A stretch of 64,000 nucleotides of DNA from Calvatia gigantea (lineage: Eukaryota; Basidiomycota; Agaricomycetes; Agaricales; Lycoperdaceae), in assembly GCA_025093985.1 (NCBI GenBank), contig JACAAK010000002.1, positions 2,728,001 through 2,792,000 on the forward strand. Reading direction: 5' to 3'. Numbering within the stretch: position 1 is the stretch's first letter; each line of letters starts with the position of its first letter. A program made the translations under genes and the position numbers. This document shows positions 1 through 12,290 of this stretch, one piece after another. The notes below the pieces were generated by a model. It was not told where the DNA came from. It was given only the letters and a program-made list of their open reading frames with translations, and searched no databases.

Positions 1-416
1 GCGGAAGAGATACGTATTGTAAGTTTGCTCCTTCTGATGAGCCCCTGTTCTGGTTTTCTGACTCTCATTTACTCCAGGCCGCTCAGCACGATGGGTTTTC
101 GGCGGCTACAGATATTGAGAGCCTGGAACGTAACATCACCCAGGCAAAAGCAGCGGCAATTGCGAACGCGACAGGAGTTAAATCGCGGCTGCAAAGCCTG
201 GAATTCAGGTATGATATTTATATTTGTTGGTTGCGACTTCATCGCATGATCGTTGGCGACTTTTTTGACAGCTACCGGGAACAAATTGACAAGGTCTCAC
301 GACTGAAAGAGGAAACCGTCCGTGCGATCATTAAGAACAGCCATGAAATTGCTATGTTCAAAGAAGAGGTATCCCGACACCTAACAGACCTCCGCGAGTT
401 CGCAGAAGCGGAATGA
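1..416 (+). CDS. NDC80: NDC80-like kinetochore protein, C-terminal end (partial)
   Basis: Only the last exons are inside the window. They read from base 1 to a TGA at 414-416 after removing introns at about 19-77 and 209-271, both with GT...AG ends. The product is a charged alpha-helical tail with no globular motif. Its ending, YREQIDKVSRLKEET followed by a MFKEEVSRHLTDL segment, resembles the C-terminal coiled coil of the outer-kinetochore subunit Ndc80/HEC1, the part that joins Spc24-Spc25. The N-terminal calponin-homology part that would prove this lies outside the window, so another coiled-coil protein is possible. Confidence 0.55.
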   Translation, partial: GRDTYCKFAPSDEPLFWFSDSHLLQAAQHDGFSAATDIESLERNITQAKAAAIANATGVKSRLQSLEFRYDIYICWLRLHRMIVGDFFDSYREQIDKVSRLKEETVRAIIKNSHEIAMFKEEVSRHLTDLREFAEAE

Positions 417-1595
417 ACCGACCGTCGTACATCATTAAACTGTTAATAGGCTGTTTTTTTACTCGTCCTCTACCAGCTGGTCTCTGAATACCCTTCAGGA
501 TGTGGGAATGTATTTATGGGCTAATTTCTGATACTTGCGTATCTGTTTCACCAAAGTTTCCAGCTAATACCGCTTTCAACCTTGGGTAAAGTAATTAATT
601 CTCGACAGATATTCTGGGCTAAAAATAGCCCGGGTCATCACGCCTACCCTCCTAACGACGTTACACATTGCCAATAGGTTCCAAACGGATGCCATCCATT
701 TTCTGAAGAGTTTCTCCCATGCTTTTTACCGATGTCGGCCTTGTTGAATAACCAAGTCGGCGTGTATATTGAGAATTTATGGTTGATTCGTTCGACTGCG
801 GATATGACCGCAAGTTATCACTGGACATACCCCTTGCTGTGTGCCCCTCAATCTGATCATTTGTGTAGGATGGTATGCTGCTTTTGGAAACCCACGGGAC
901 GGCAATGACCTGGACAGCGCGCGCTCGTACATTATCTGTGACCCATTACTCTACCTCCCCAAAACGAGGTGATGTAGTCATCGATTTGGCTCAACCCGAC
1001 AACTCGCAATCTTGGATCTGATTATTGAGGTTTCACTCTGGCGGGGTGAATACTCCCCATAGTGTGTTCCATAAGCTTCGCAATGTAATCCCCCCGACGT
1101 TTAACCCACCATAAACGGACCTGCCGAAATTTAAGGGCAGAGGAGCACCGCCCATTACAGTTAAAATAGCACTCCCGCCCTCTCGGAGGTTCGTTCCCAG
1201 CGCTTTTTCAAGCACTCGTCTCGTATTGATGGCCGTAAGGTGATCCTCAGTTCTCCTTTAATCCTCGCCGTCACGCATGCTAACCGAACAATGCAGTGCC
1301 AAATCCATCCTGTCAAGATCTGACTCGTGGAAATCAGTTCTCCACAAGACCCGATCTATCAGTTTCATGCGCCTGTGAGCTAGCCCGGATGCTACTGCGT
1401 AAATGTACCTGAGAATTTAACTCCTTTGACCTACTGAGCGGACGGATGTCTCTCAAGCTAGTGAAAACGAACAGCGTCTATACTCTCATGGCTGGTATTT
1501 AAAGAAGGTAGTATTCCAGTGTACCCCTTCCTTCAACCTTCTGGCGTAGCCTCTGCTCTGTCCCTATCGTCCGATAAGCATCAACTATCTTTGCG
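417..1595. other. Intergenic, no gene seen
   Basis: About 1.2 kb between the NDC80-like stop and the TmpA-like start. Reading frames are short and none gives a recognisable protein. It presumably holds the terminator of the first gene and the promoter of the second. Confidence 0.5.
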
Positions 1596-3896
1596 ATGTC
1601 TGGCGGGGTCCACACTCTTAACCTAAAGCAGATCGACCCAGAGACTGGAAACCGCGAACCTTGGTCATTGCAGACTGCATCCGAGGATGTCAAGGACTCA
1701 CTGCCATACACACCCTCTACGCAGACCCTGCTCAACAGCAAACCAAGCTCGGTGTTCCCTCCTCAGACTCCTGGTGGCAAGGAGAAACTGCCTGAGGAGC
1801 CTCCCAAGCCCAAACCAGTGGCGAAACCTGCCAAGAAAGTTTCAAAATGGATTCGCTGGCAGCTGTGGTTTAACACCTATAGGTATGATCTCCCAAACGA
1901 ATGATACCGACACAAAGAATTAACGGGCTTTCCTAGAAAACTATTCACCTTTACGTTCGTGTTTAACATGATCGGTCTCGTCCTCGCAGCATCTGGCCAT
2001 TTTCCCTACGCCGTCAGGTATTCGGGAAGCATTGCAGTAGCAAATCTCAACTTTGCTATCCTAATGCGCAATGAGGTATTTGGGCGATTGCTATACCTTG
2101 TTGTCAACACCCTCTTCGCTAAGGTATGCCCACTTCCCATTACGCCAATGCATTCGAGAAGGGCTGACGACGTTCACCAAGTGGCCTCCTTTGTGGTTCC
2201 GTCTGGGATGTACTTCCGTCCTCCAGCATCTTGGCGGTATTCACAGTGGTTGTGCTCTTTCCGGCATTGCCTGGCTCATGTTCAAAGTCGTCAACAATTT
2301 CAAAAAAGTGGATATCACACACCCTGCCGTTCTGACCTTGGGACTAGTAACTCTTGTTTCGGTCATGATCACCGCCATGGCCGCGATCCCTTGGGTCAGG
2401 AATACACACCATAAGTAAGCACACTCGATATACCTCCCCGGGGTGAGCTGATAGCCGATAACAATCTTTAAGTGTTTTTGAGCGCCATCACCGTTTTGTT
2501 GGCTGGATGGCGTTGGTTTGTACTTGTGCGTTGATACCTTGAGTTTCTTAAATTACGCAGGATCATCTGATAATCTCATTATAGGGGCGTTCGTCATCCT
2601 TGGAGACTTGTATGTCCCTGAGACGAAATCATGGAACCTCAGTGGGGTTCACGTCATCAGACAACAAGATTTCTGGTACACTCTGGGGATGACCACTGTG
2701 TAAGTCACATTAGCAATTCCAAGGATTACGGGAGACTAATGACCGGGCGCGGTAGTATCGCACTACCATGGTTCTTTATTCGTAAAGTGCCTGTGGAAAT
2801 TGAACTGGTCAGCTCCATTCCTTTCTTAGTGCTGTTGCATGGATGACTAAATCTCGACGCCATTAAGCCGTCATCCAAAGCTGCTGTCATCCGATTCAAA
2901 CGAGGAATGCAGCAGGGTCTCCTTGGACGTGTCAGCCTTTCGCCGATCTGGGAATACCATCTGTTTGGTATCATCAGTGAGGGAAAGGATGCGGACTGTC
3001 ATTACCTCGTCGCTGGTGTTCAAGGTGTGCCGCTTCCCCGACTAGTCAATTCCAGCGCCTGAGCCTCCATTCCCCAATAGGTGACTTCACCAAGAGCTTG
3101 GTCGCGAATCCTCCAAAAGCTCTCTGGACGAGAGAACTCAAGGTATGTCCACTTTCGTGACGCCATCATTGTCTCGAAAACTCCCCGGTCCCGAACCTTT
3201 CAATTCTTCCATTATTATCATTGTGACATGCCCATAATAACGCTGTTTCTCTAGCTCGCCGGTGTCTCGAATACATCAACCCTGTATAAACGAGGCATCC
3301 GCATTTGTACGGGGACGGGCATCGGCGCTACACTATCCACCTGTCTACAATCACCCAACTGGTGAGTGCCTTATCAATATCGGGCCCCTGTAAGAGAATC
3401 ACGGCGCTGACATTGCGATACCTTTCCAGGTATCTCATTTGGATAGGTACATCAATAGTTTTCTAACGCTGAATTGAAGTCTAATACAGGTTTGACGATT
3501 TAGGTTCAGATCAGGAGAAGACTTTTGGCCCTAGGATATCGGAGCTCATCCACAAACATATCGGACCTGAGCGTTTGTGTCTTTGGGACACTAAAGCGCG
3601 CGGCGGAAGGCCTGATACGATGAAGATCCTCAAGGAGGCGTATGAAACCTGGAACGCTGAAGGTAAGTAACCAAGCAACTCAAAGTTTATTCTTGTGTGC
3701 TTTCGTCATGCTTTGGCTGACTGTGTATTCCAAAGTGGTATTCATCACGTCGAACCTCACTGGAAATACACAAATCATGCAAGGTTGCAAGGAGGCTGGA
3801 ATACCCTGTTTCGGAACGTTGTGGGATTTCGTAAGTTTCGTTCAACCTGCCCTACCCCGTTCCGCTTCCATTTTAAAGATCGAAACTAATTGTTGA
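1596..3896 (+). CDS. TmpA-like integral membrane protein (FNR-like)
   Basis: Multi-exon gene. The disordered N-terminus (residues 1-85, Pro/Lys rich) is followed by several membrane spans, including FNMIGLVLAASGHFPYA, a WPPLWFRLGCTSVLQHLGG loop and an IHSGCALSG segment. Next come RNTHHNVFERHHRFVGW (histidine rich) and a soluble C-terminal half with TGTGIGATLST, which resembles the NAD-binding part of ferredoxin-reductase folds. The ending AGIPCFGTLWDF is typical of fungal proteins related to Aspergillus TmpA and of the membrane tails of some NRPS-like enzymes. Introns are clear, for example 2127-2180, 2704-2760 and a short exon coding YLIWIG near 3430-3447. All joins keep one frame, so the gene looks intact. 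The likely role is a membrane oxidoreductase linked to development or secondary metabolism; the substrate is unknown. Confidence 0.65.
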
Positions 3897-5420
3897 GCTG
3901 GTGCCTCATCTTGGCATTTTTAGTGATGATATATTATGGATCCACCTTTATTTTTTCTTCGACCCATATCAACTATTCCCGGCAGATGGTCACGCCCGAC
4001 AGTCTTGACGCCTGATACATTTGGCCCCGGTGGCCGTTAGAAGTAACACGATGCCCTAATTACGAACTCCTCTCATTTACTACTCATTTTGGACCTCGCT
4101 TCTCTCGGGGTAGACTGTATCTACACATATCATGCATAACTGGTCGCGAATCAACGCTTTTTCTTATTTCTTATCCGAGTGGTAGGCTCGGAGGTCTAAT
4201 AATAGGCCGTACATCTTCTACATATTTACCGGCTTCAGTTTGTGACTTGTTACAGCCACGGCCACCAATTAACAACCGTAGAATCCAAAAATAACATTGA
4301 TGCGCTTGCTTGCATTTCTTCCCGCGGGTACGACGTCGGATCGGGAGATCCCAGCATTCGTGTTTCGATCACTACGGAATATGTCATCCTCTTTTCCTAA
4401 TGGGTTCGGTTTCCCTTGACCGCTCATAATTTTACGAGCTCCGTATACTGGTGTACTGAGTTTGAATTTCTTCTGGACCGCCCGGGTAGTCTCGCTTTCA
4501 CCTCGAAACTCGAATACTTACCCGGAATTCACAAACAGAATGAGCCTGGTACATTCCCACATTCACCGACACCACAACAACAAACGATTGTCATCGTACG
4601 ACTGCTCCCTAGTAACAATGCGAAGTGAACGTCGTATGACTGCTTCATACTGACAATACAACACCTGTGTCAACGACGAGGGACTACTATATCGGGAAAG
4701 CTAGAGGTTTATGTACTATTTATGCTACGGACTACCAGTGATAACGACTACTAGAGGGGCACTGAACAAGCCAAAAAGACAACCATTATCGAGATGAATC
4801 AGGAAAAAGCGGGGACAGGGGGTAAGCAAAGAGGAAAAGTGGAGCAACTAGGATTTAGGTAGTTAGGTGTCCCTTGAGGAAGCGGAAAGGTGAGGCGGGG
4901 AGATGAGAGCATAACGGAGTGGTGTAGGGTGTTGTGGTGCCATGGCGTTGCAACCATGGTGCAACAAACTCGAATGGTTCTAGTATATCAAAGACCAAAA
5001 AAGAGATGGGAAAAGGAAGTGAACGCAAATATATAGTACGGAGAGAAAACAGACAAAAAAGATGTATTACAAATCAAAGCGCCAGCTTAGCATCAACTGC
5101 GGAAGAAGGACGGGAAATGGATGGCACATAGGACATAGAAAGAAGAAATCATATCGGGACGTAAAAGCATAGAGGAACAATAAGCACGAGAAATGGAAAA
5201 GCCTCCCAAACCGCCATTGGAGGGTCTTCAAGACACGCAAGTCGCAGTGACACCGACGCCAACGCCGGCGCCTATACCAATGGCTGGAGGTGCAGTACCG
5301 ACGCGTCGCTGATGGCCTCGGCGGGCTCTTGCAGCGACAACCGCAGCGGTACTGCCACCAGTAATGCTATTACCGGAAGAAAAACCGGAGGCCGGTGGCT
5401 TCTTAGTCCTTACGCTAATC
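3897..5420. other. Intergenic, no gene seen
   Basis: About 1.5 kb between two gene ends (convergent). No protein family is recognisable in either direction. The stretch 4780-5220 is purine rich on the + strand and probably covers the 3' UTR of the ERI1-like gene. The frame at 5228-5527 on the minus strand is Arg/Val rich and looks spurious. Confidence 0.45.
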
Positions 5421-7081
5421 TCAGGGCTCACTCTCCGGTGAGCTCGAAACGATCGACATGGGCGAGTCCGGTCTACGAGGAGACCAAAATGCCGGTGACC
5501 CAGGCCTCGTGGCAGTTCCGAAGCCATACAAAGGGGTTGAAGGAGGTGTGATTATGAAGTTGGGGGTGGAGGGAGTGTGTGGGCTAGAAGGGGGCAGACT
5601 TGCCAGGTTGCCTTGCGCGTCGAAGCTAGCGCAGAACTGTTCGAGGACTTGACCGCGTTTGCCCATCCAAATCCATTTGCGATTGGGTTTGATTGGTGTG
5701 TTGGGTTTGAGAGACACACCTCGCTTGGCTAGTTCAGTGACTATCTTTGCGATGTTCCTCGTGTCCTGTATGAACACGAGATGTCAGTACTGCAGTTCCA
5801 GACTCTGCAGAAAAGGAACGAAAAGGACAAAAATAGCCATCAAACTCTATTGATGCACTATGAGTGGATCAACGGGGAAAATGGAGCGAAGAAGCTCTTG
5901 GGTGGTCCTTCCAAGAACTTTTTTTCACATGGATAAATAGGGGTTCCGAGGGTAAAGTGACCAGAAACATATGGCAAGCGATAAGCGAAAGTACTGACGT
6001 CGATTCCACTGTGTTGTCTGCCTTGGAATGTCGGCAAACCCAACGCTTTGAGCTGAGCAGGAATGTTGAGGGATCGTCGCACAGGGAAGAAGGCCTATCG
6101 GGTTTAACGGCATATCGTTACGAATGTCAAGTGAATGGGCCACAGGGCCAAGAAGCGCGCGACGACAGGATTTAAGTAGGAGATAAAATTTTGCGTGATC
6201 AGGTGCAATTTTCGAAAGTTATGAGTATGGATTCAGACAAGATAGGAGAAGCACAATATGAGTCGGGTGCATTGGAGCCAAGAATACACGACATACCCTC
6301 GTGGTGTTCTGGTTATTGACAGAGTTGGAGGGCGAGTTGAGCCACTCCGTAACAGTTCTACGGACGTCGAGGATGTCGCCTGTGAGCCACTCGGGCATTG
6401 AAATCTGTGCAGTGCAGTCGTATTCAGCGTGTGCGAGGATAACAAAGGAAAAGAGAGTGATGGTGCACCTTGGAAATGAAACATTGTTTGACTACGAAAT
6501 CGCGGACGTCGAAGGGTCCGTCGCTACACCAGCAAAAGCGGACGAGTCGTTTGCCAGTGACATCGTCAACAAGCCCATTCTTGACCAAGAACGCTCGGAC
6601 AGACTTGAGCACTTCGGGAAAAAGAGGCGCAGCGTCCACTTGGTTCTAGCAAAGGCACAGGCTTTGAGCCATTTGAAGAGACGAGGAAAAAGGGAAGATA
6701 AGACAAACCTGAGTAATACCGGTGAGTTCTGTACAAAAGCCGGAGAGGGTGGGTCGCCAAGAAGGTCGTACGAAACTTCTGAACTCGTCGACGACCTGTA
6801 GTTTGCTTGCCTTCATGTTGCAATCTCTGTCCTGCCATTTCATTAAGCAGATGGGAAACTCCTGGTGTGCATATGGTAGATGTTGAGGGACGAACTGTAA
6901 TAAAGTACATGAGGAAGAAGGTACACACAATGATTTCATTCGGATAATCAAAGTCTGTGCCTTGAAAGCAGGTCGCTTCGACGTCAAGGATAAGGAGAAC
7001 ATCATAGGACTGCTGGGCCTTGCAAGGAGAAGTCTTAGGGGGGTCTGGAAGAGAATCTGGGGGAAGAGGGGCATAGCGCAT
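5421..7081 (-). CDS. ERI1: ERI1-like 3'-5' exoribonuclease (DEDDh)
   Basis: Spliced minus-strand gene starting at the ATG at 7081. The DEDDh exonuclease domain starts near residue 25 with LLILDVEATC (first Asp and Glu). It continues through EFPICLMKWQDR and FRSFVRPSWRPTLSGFCTELTGI, then GPFDVRDF (next Asp) and ends with HSGIDDTRNIAKIV (His and last Asp). All five catalytic positions are present. The linking exon GDILDVRRTVTEWLNS (about 6302-6391) joins in frame. A basic patch and a Ser/Pro-rich tail with TPSTP repeats follow. ERI1 enzymes trim 5.8S rRNA and histone mRNA ends and degrade siRNA. It is head to head with CMS1, 127 bp apart. The exact C-terminal exon is the least certain part. Confidence 0.8.
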
Positions 7082-7208
7082 GGTGGTAGGAGTTTGAGAG
7101 CAGAGGGAGAGACTATAGGAGCATTTGAAGAGACACGTTGTGATTGCAAGGGCAAGTGAAAGAGGAGAAGAAACTCACAACCCATACCCACTCACGTGAA
7201 CACCTCTC
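7082..7208. promoter_or_regulatory. Divergent promoter of ERI1-like and CMS1, with TCACGTGA
   Basis: Only 127 bp separate the two start codons, so the promoter must be shared. The palindrome TCACGTGA, an extended E-box of the kind bound by bHLH factors, is at 7192-7199, about 10 bp before the CMS1 ATG. Its position suggests it lies in the 5' UTR or core promoter. Confidence 0.45.
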
Positions 7209-8291
7209 ATGGCAGACGACCTCGAAGACGATTTCGTGCCAGATGAGCTCACCGCTCTCTCGGACGACGAAGGTGTCATTTTACACGACGAAACCGCCTC
7301 TGTCTCAGGTCCAGATGACCCGCCACCACCATCAACGGCTTCGGCGAAAAAACGCAAGCGCAAAGAAAAAGAAAAGGAAAAAAAAGCAAAGGTTCACCTC
7401 ATTTCTCCTTTATCTCATCTTCAGACCTCATTAATCACTGTTTCAGAAACGGAAGCTCATTGAGACTATAGACACCGTCACCACGTCTGTCGCAGACCAG
7501 TCGCCGAACGAGCTCAGCGGATACCTCGCGTTGATGCAGGCCAAGTCTTTTCCGGATCTGTCTGCGATTGAGCTTGGTGATATGACAATTCCTGGTATGC
7601 ATCTACTTCCTCCACCTATCTTCTGCGCCAAACCCAACTATGTTAGCAAGATTCGTCCATCACTGATACTACTGCATGGAGCGAGTCAAGGACCCTAGAT
7701 CAACTCGTCCCCTTCATAATGGAAGGTTTGTCCAAGCGTTCCCACCTCCGCAGCTCATCTAATTCGTGTTCCTTGGCATTTGCCAGTGTTGCCAACGTTG
7801 CAAACCCGGTTAGGACAGAAGTCCAAATCCAACGGAGCGCCAACGCTTCTTTTCCTGGCTGGCGCTACACTACGTGTTGCCGACGTCACACGTGTCTTGA
7901 GGGACAAAAAGCTTCGAGGCGACAAGGGCGGCGAAGTCGCCAAACTCTTTGCGAAGCATTTCAAACTTTCTGACCATGTTTCGTATCTCAAACGGACAAA
8001 GGTCGGCGCTGCTGTTGGCACGCCTGGAAGAATAGGGAAGCTGTTGTGTGAAACGGGTATGTTATTCTTGGCCGTTCATTCACCAGCCGTCGCTCAAATT
8101 TTTTGATTTCAGATACACTATCAATCTCCGCATTGACACACATCATACTCGACGTTTCCTATCTCGACGCGAAGAAGCGTAGTCTGTTGGATATTCCTGA
8201 AACTCGTAGCGAGGTCTTTAGGACGGTCCTGGGTGCACCCCAGGTATTAAAAGCGATCAGAGAGGGCAAGACTGAGGTTGTACTCTTCTAG
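7209..8291 (+). CDS. CMS1: CMS1-like small-subunit processome protein
   Basis: The start MADDLEDDFVPDELTALSDD gives the acidic N-terminus, followed by a lysine-rich run (KKRKRKEKEKEKKAK, about residues 51-65), a likely nuclear or nucleolar signal. After short introns near 7390-7445, 7594-7650 and 7724-7780 comes the helicase-like fold of the Cms1/CMSS1 family: GAPTLLFLAGATLRVADV, VGAAVGTPGRIGKLL and THIILDVSYLDAKKRSLLDI. The family resembles DEAD-box proteins but lacks their ATPase motifs; it associates with 90S pre-ribosomes and 18S rRNA processing. The last exon ends TEVVLF at 8291, 84 bp from the converging mL60 gene. Confidence 0.85.
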
Positions 8292-8374
8292 CCGAATCTT
8301 GTACTCCACCAGCTAATTAGATGGGTGAATACAACGAGAGCAATAATGTAATATGGAGTACTCTTTTGAGGTTT

Positions 8375-8880
8375 CTAGAAACCTTTCGGGTTCGTGCGAA
8401 GTGAGAGCTGAATGAACAAAAAAAAAAAAAAAACCAAAAAAAATGATACCAAAATTCAGCCAACGCATGTGCAGCCAAGATGAACCCACGTACCCTTGTC
8501 CACTTTGGAACCTTGTGAATGCCCTTCCTATACCCTCGTTCATGGGGAGTGAAGACTGTATACTTGTCCCTCGCCGGCATCTCGTGTTCCTTCGGCAGCT
8601 CCAATGCCCGTTCCTACATTCTTTTGAGTGACATGCAGGTAGGTGAAACAAAAACATCAAAACGCACCAGAGATCTGCACTGAACACCACTAGCTCTAAC
8701 CGCTTCAATCACAGCATCCACCTTCTTTAGTCGGGCGCGAACGTTGGCTTTACGCGTGACAGAGAGCTTCCAGGGTGTTTTCCTATCATGTTTATGAGTT
8801 ACTTTCCAGTTAGACTCAGAGGCGACGAACCATAGCAGACCACTGCAGTTCACACTCGAGGCTCTGAACGCGCCAAACAT
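8375..8880 (-). CDS. MRPL31: Mitochondrial ribosomal protein mL60 (MRPL31 family)
   Basis: Four small exons on the minus strand. The start MFGAF is at 8880. Exon 2 codes KTPWKLSVTRKANVRARL and DAVIEAVRASGVQC. Exon 3 codes LPKEHEMPARDKYTVF and YRKGIHKVPKWTR. The last exon codes only LSLRTNPKGF and stops at 8375-8377. The order, the KANVRxRLKKVD motif and the KxTLRTNPKGF-like ending match fungal mL60/YmL31 of the large mitochondrial subunit. The last intron has a very long T-run (sense strand) close to its 3' splice site, at about 8417-8445 of the window. Head to head with SF3A1. Confidence 0.88.
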
Positions 8881-8957
8881 GGATTATACGAGGAGATGAA
8901 ATGCTGGAGACAGCGCACAACTTTTCTGACCCGCTTCCAGACTAGGCCCGTGTGAAA
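8881..8957. promoter_or_regulatory. 77-bp bidirectional promoter between mL60 and SF3A1
   Basis: The two start codons are only 77 bp apart (181 bp if SF3A1 instead starts at the in-frame ATG at 9039, less the coding overlap). The spacing implies a shared core promoter. I see no strong TATA element. Confidence 0.4.
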
Positions 8958-11713
8958 ATGACGATCTTATTCAGCCATGCAGCAACCTTGGCAGGTGCTC
9001 TGACTTATAACTATCCACCACCACCACCACCACCAGCCATGGCACAGGTGCTCACACAAACGCCCTTTATGAATGGCTCAGTGCCAGAAATCCATCAAAA
9101 TGGCTCAGCAGACGACCAACCCATGAGCAACTTCCTCCGGTTCTCAGGCGGTTTAATTCTTCCTCCCCCCTGAAATCAAAGGTACGTCCCCAATCTGCTT
9201 TGCTTTGTATAAACACGTCTTGACGAAGGTTATTTTTCTTATTTTCAATTCAGCTGTGATTGATAAAACAGCAACATTCGTCGCCAACTCTCAAAACCCT
9301 CCTCAATTCGAGGACAAAATCCGCGAGGGTCAACGTTCAGATCCTAAATTCTCGTTCTTGAACCCTCTAGATCCATACCACGCATACTACCGGCACAGAC
9401 TCGACAAAATCTCTCGTGGAGAATCACTGAATGATGACGTGCCTTCTGGTGTTGCTGCAGGCCAAAAAGAAGGGGCGCAGGACCAAGCACAAGATAGTAG
9501 CGTGGACATTGGCATCGAACCGCCTCCCCCGGAATTTATTATGGAAATTCCGAATATCAGCCCAATAGATTTGTGAGTCTCTTCTTATTTTGCTTTCGTT
9601 TTTGCTAATGGTTGGGATAGGGATATTATGAAGCTCACGGCGCTCTTTACCGCTCGCCGGGGGCGCAACTTCCTCGCGACACTTTCAGCCAAAGAAGGTC
9701 GGAATTATCAATTCGATTTCCTCCGACCTACGCACTCTCTTTTTGGGCACTTTAACCGTTTGGTGGAGCAGTACGGCAAAGTCCTATACCCTAGTACACA
9801 AACGCTGGATCAGCTCAAAGGGAAGGTGCAAGATGGCGCGAAGTGGAAAATGTTGGAACAAGCGAAACGGCATGCAAAGTGGCAACGAACCAAGCGGGAG
9901 AAGGACCAAAAGAGGAAAGATGATCAAGAGACCGAACGAAGTGAGCAACATTCGCCTCCTCCTCCCCCCCAGACTGCTTACTGAAACTAACAACTTCTAT
10001 TCAGTTGCTTTTGCCGAAATCGACTGGCACGACTATGCTATTGTACAAACTATCGAGTTCACAGCTGCCGACGCCAACTCTGAACTGCCACCCCCGATGA
10101 GCGTGCAAGAAGTTGAAAACATGACCCTCTCACAAAAACGTATGGCAGCTATGATTATGGAAAACACGGTCGAAGAAGTCGAGGCGCACAAAGCCCGACA
10201 AGCTGCAGCGGAGGCTGAGGCTGCTAGGGCTGTGGGTAATGCTGGGACTGGAAGGACGACAGTGGAGGACGAGGATGAGGGCGCAGCGATGGAGGAGAGT
10301 GACGACGAGAATGATGAGAAGAAGAGGAGGGTGGAGGAGGAGAGGCAGAGAGAGTTGGCAAGGGCACACGCCATGCAACCCGCGTCTGGACCTATGAAGA
10401 TTCGGACGGATTATGTACCCAAAAGTAAGTGTTTCGTTACTGTTTTCCTGCAAGAGCTCTAGGCTTATTGAGTTCCACAGTTGGTTCTAAGAATGCCAAA
10501 CCAACTATGACGACTTGTTCCATTTGTGGCCAGCAAATCCCTGTTGATGAGCTTCAAGAACATATGCGTATTGAGCTGCTTGATCCGAAATGGAAGGAAC
10601 AACGCGACGTACTCGAGGCACGTAAAGCACAAGCTTCCGAACTCCAGCGGGGTGCCAACGTCGTGTCGTCACTTAAAAATCTTGCAAGAACACGTGTCGA
10701 TATCTTCGGTACCGAGACTGATGAGGAGAGGAGGAAACGCGAGGAAGAAGAGGAGAGAGAACGCAGGAAGGAGAGGGAGAAAGTCGTCTGGGATGGTCAT
10801 ACCGCTTCCAAAGCAAACACGCTTGACAAGTTTTCGACAAACGTCAACTTTGACGAACAAATTGCCGCCATTCACCGTGCCAAAGGTCTTGGACCGTGAG
10901 TACCTCTTCCTTCGCGTATACACCCCAAACTAACCCGTGCATTTTTCGTCTTTCAGTGCTGAAATCAACGCAATTGGCCCTGGTATAGGCCCTGCCGCAA
11001 TTCCAGCTCCCCTAACCTCGCTTCCACCTCCACCAGCCTCACTCCCTGCCCCCCCAATCCACAGCAACGCACCGGCAACAGCAACAGTCTCCTCCGGTCC
11101 CACTCCAGCGTCCATGCTTTCACCGCCACCCGTCATGCTTCCACCACTCCATTACCAAGGCCTCGACGCAGCTCAACCGTTCGGATACTCTCCTCCTCAA
11201 CCTGCTGGCACGCCCGTTGGCGGAATGGCATCGACCCGACAAGCGGCGCTCGCAGCAGCGAATGCGCAAGCGCAACAAGTTCAAGCTGGGATGGTACGCA
11301 CCGCAGACCAGATGTTGGAAGACGGTGGTATTCCAGGTCAAGATGATATGATCCCGCCTGCGAAGCGTCAACGGGTGGCCAAACTGCCTGGGGGAGCTCT
11401 ATATCCTGAACAGGATTGGGTTGCGATGCACCCGCATCCTATTTCGTTACAGGTGCAACTACCTAATGATCCTTCCAAACCGGAATGGAAGTTGGATGGA
11501 TCTGTAGCTGTGATTCCAGACTTGCCGATGACCTTGCTGGTTACCACGTTGCGAGACCGGATAAAGCAAGTCACCGGGAGCGCGTTGGCTGCTTCGAGGA
11601 TGAGGATTTCGTATTTGGGCAAGATGCTGACCAATGCGAGTTCAATTGGAAGTTATAACTTGGAAGATGAGGATGTGCTGGTGTTGACTGTTAGTGAGCA
11701 GAAGCGGAAATGA
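8958..11713 (+). CDS. SF3A1: Splicing factor 3A subunit 1 (Prp21/SF3a120), with one frame break
   Basis: U2 snRNP component. First SURP module: EIKAVIDKTATFVANSQ, QFEDKIREGQRSDPKFSFLN and DPYHAYYRHRL. Second SURP: IMKLTALFTARRGRNFLATL, YQFDFLRPTHSLFGHFNRLV and YGKVLYPS. Next come a charged coiled region, the segment TCSICGQQIPVDELQEHMRI, a Pro-rich linker from about 10980, and a C-terminal ubiquitin-like domain with DRIKQVTGSALAASRMRISY ending at 11713. Introns near 9182-9253, 9575-9620, 9941-10003, 10423-10480 and 10897-10957 all keep frame. The N-terminal exon is out of frame with the EIK exon by one base at a C6 run followed by TGA (9165-9173); see findings. The start may be 8958 or 9039. 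Otherwise complete. Confidence 0.9.
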
Positions 11714-12290
11714 GGTATTATTTTTGTACCATCTGTTTGGTAGTTTGATATTTCCAAGGAGATGTTAATATCATTTTCATTTATTTGAAGCAGTTCGGAT
11801 GCGTGTAAGATAGCTGGATCTACTACCCACTCAAACCCTAAGTCTACTGGGCCAATGATACACGGATGTGCGTGTCCATGCGCAAACCTTAAACCCTAAA
11901 TAAAAAAACCCTGATCGAAAGCGAGGAAGAAACGAGAAGCAAAGAACCCGGGAATGGAAGAGACGTAAGATATAGTAAGTTATGATAGCGATATGGATAG
12001 ATGGACAATGTATACAAAGTAAAACAGAAGGCCCATTGCAGCAAGCAACCCAAGCTAAACAGAAAAGAAAACGGCGAGACCTCGACGTCCAAACGGCTCT
12101 GTCGGCTGGGAGAAGAGCCGAGAGTCAGTTTCAACTCTCGAGAACTAACCGTTCCACAGAGTAACCTCACACCGACTTTCCACACCCTGCACCTAGCCAG
12201 GATCCGATACAAGGGTACCCGGTACGGACGCAGTGGAGATGATCGAAGTGATCCGGAGCCCTACAGAAGCCTGAGTCCCTCAGTCCCCCC
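11714..12290. other. Convergent intergenic region, no gene seen
   Basis: It lies between the stops of SF3A1 and the minus-strand hypothetical gene and presumably holds both 3' UTRs. A frame at 11889-12212 (minus) is hydrophobic but matches no family I know; a spliced extra C-terminal exon of the hypothetical gene cannot be excluded. Confidence 0.4.

Noticed and set aside
1033..1215. 60-codon minus-strand frame in the first intergenic region
   Set aside because: Too short and without any family signal; I also checked it as a transposon fragment and saw no support.
5228..5527. Extra C-terminal frame for the ERI1-like gene
   Set aside because: Arg/Val-rich shadow frame; the main frame already ends cleanly at 5421.
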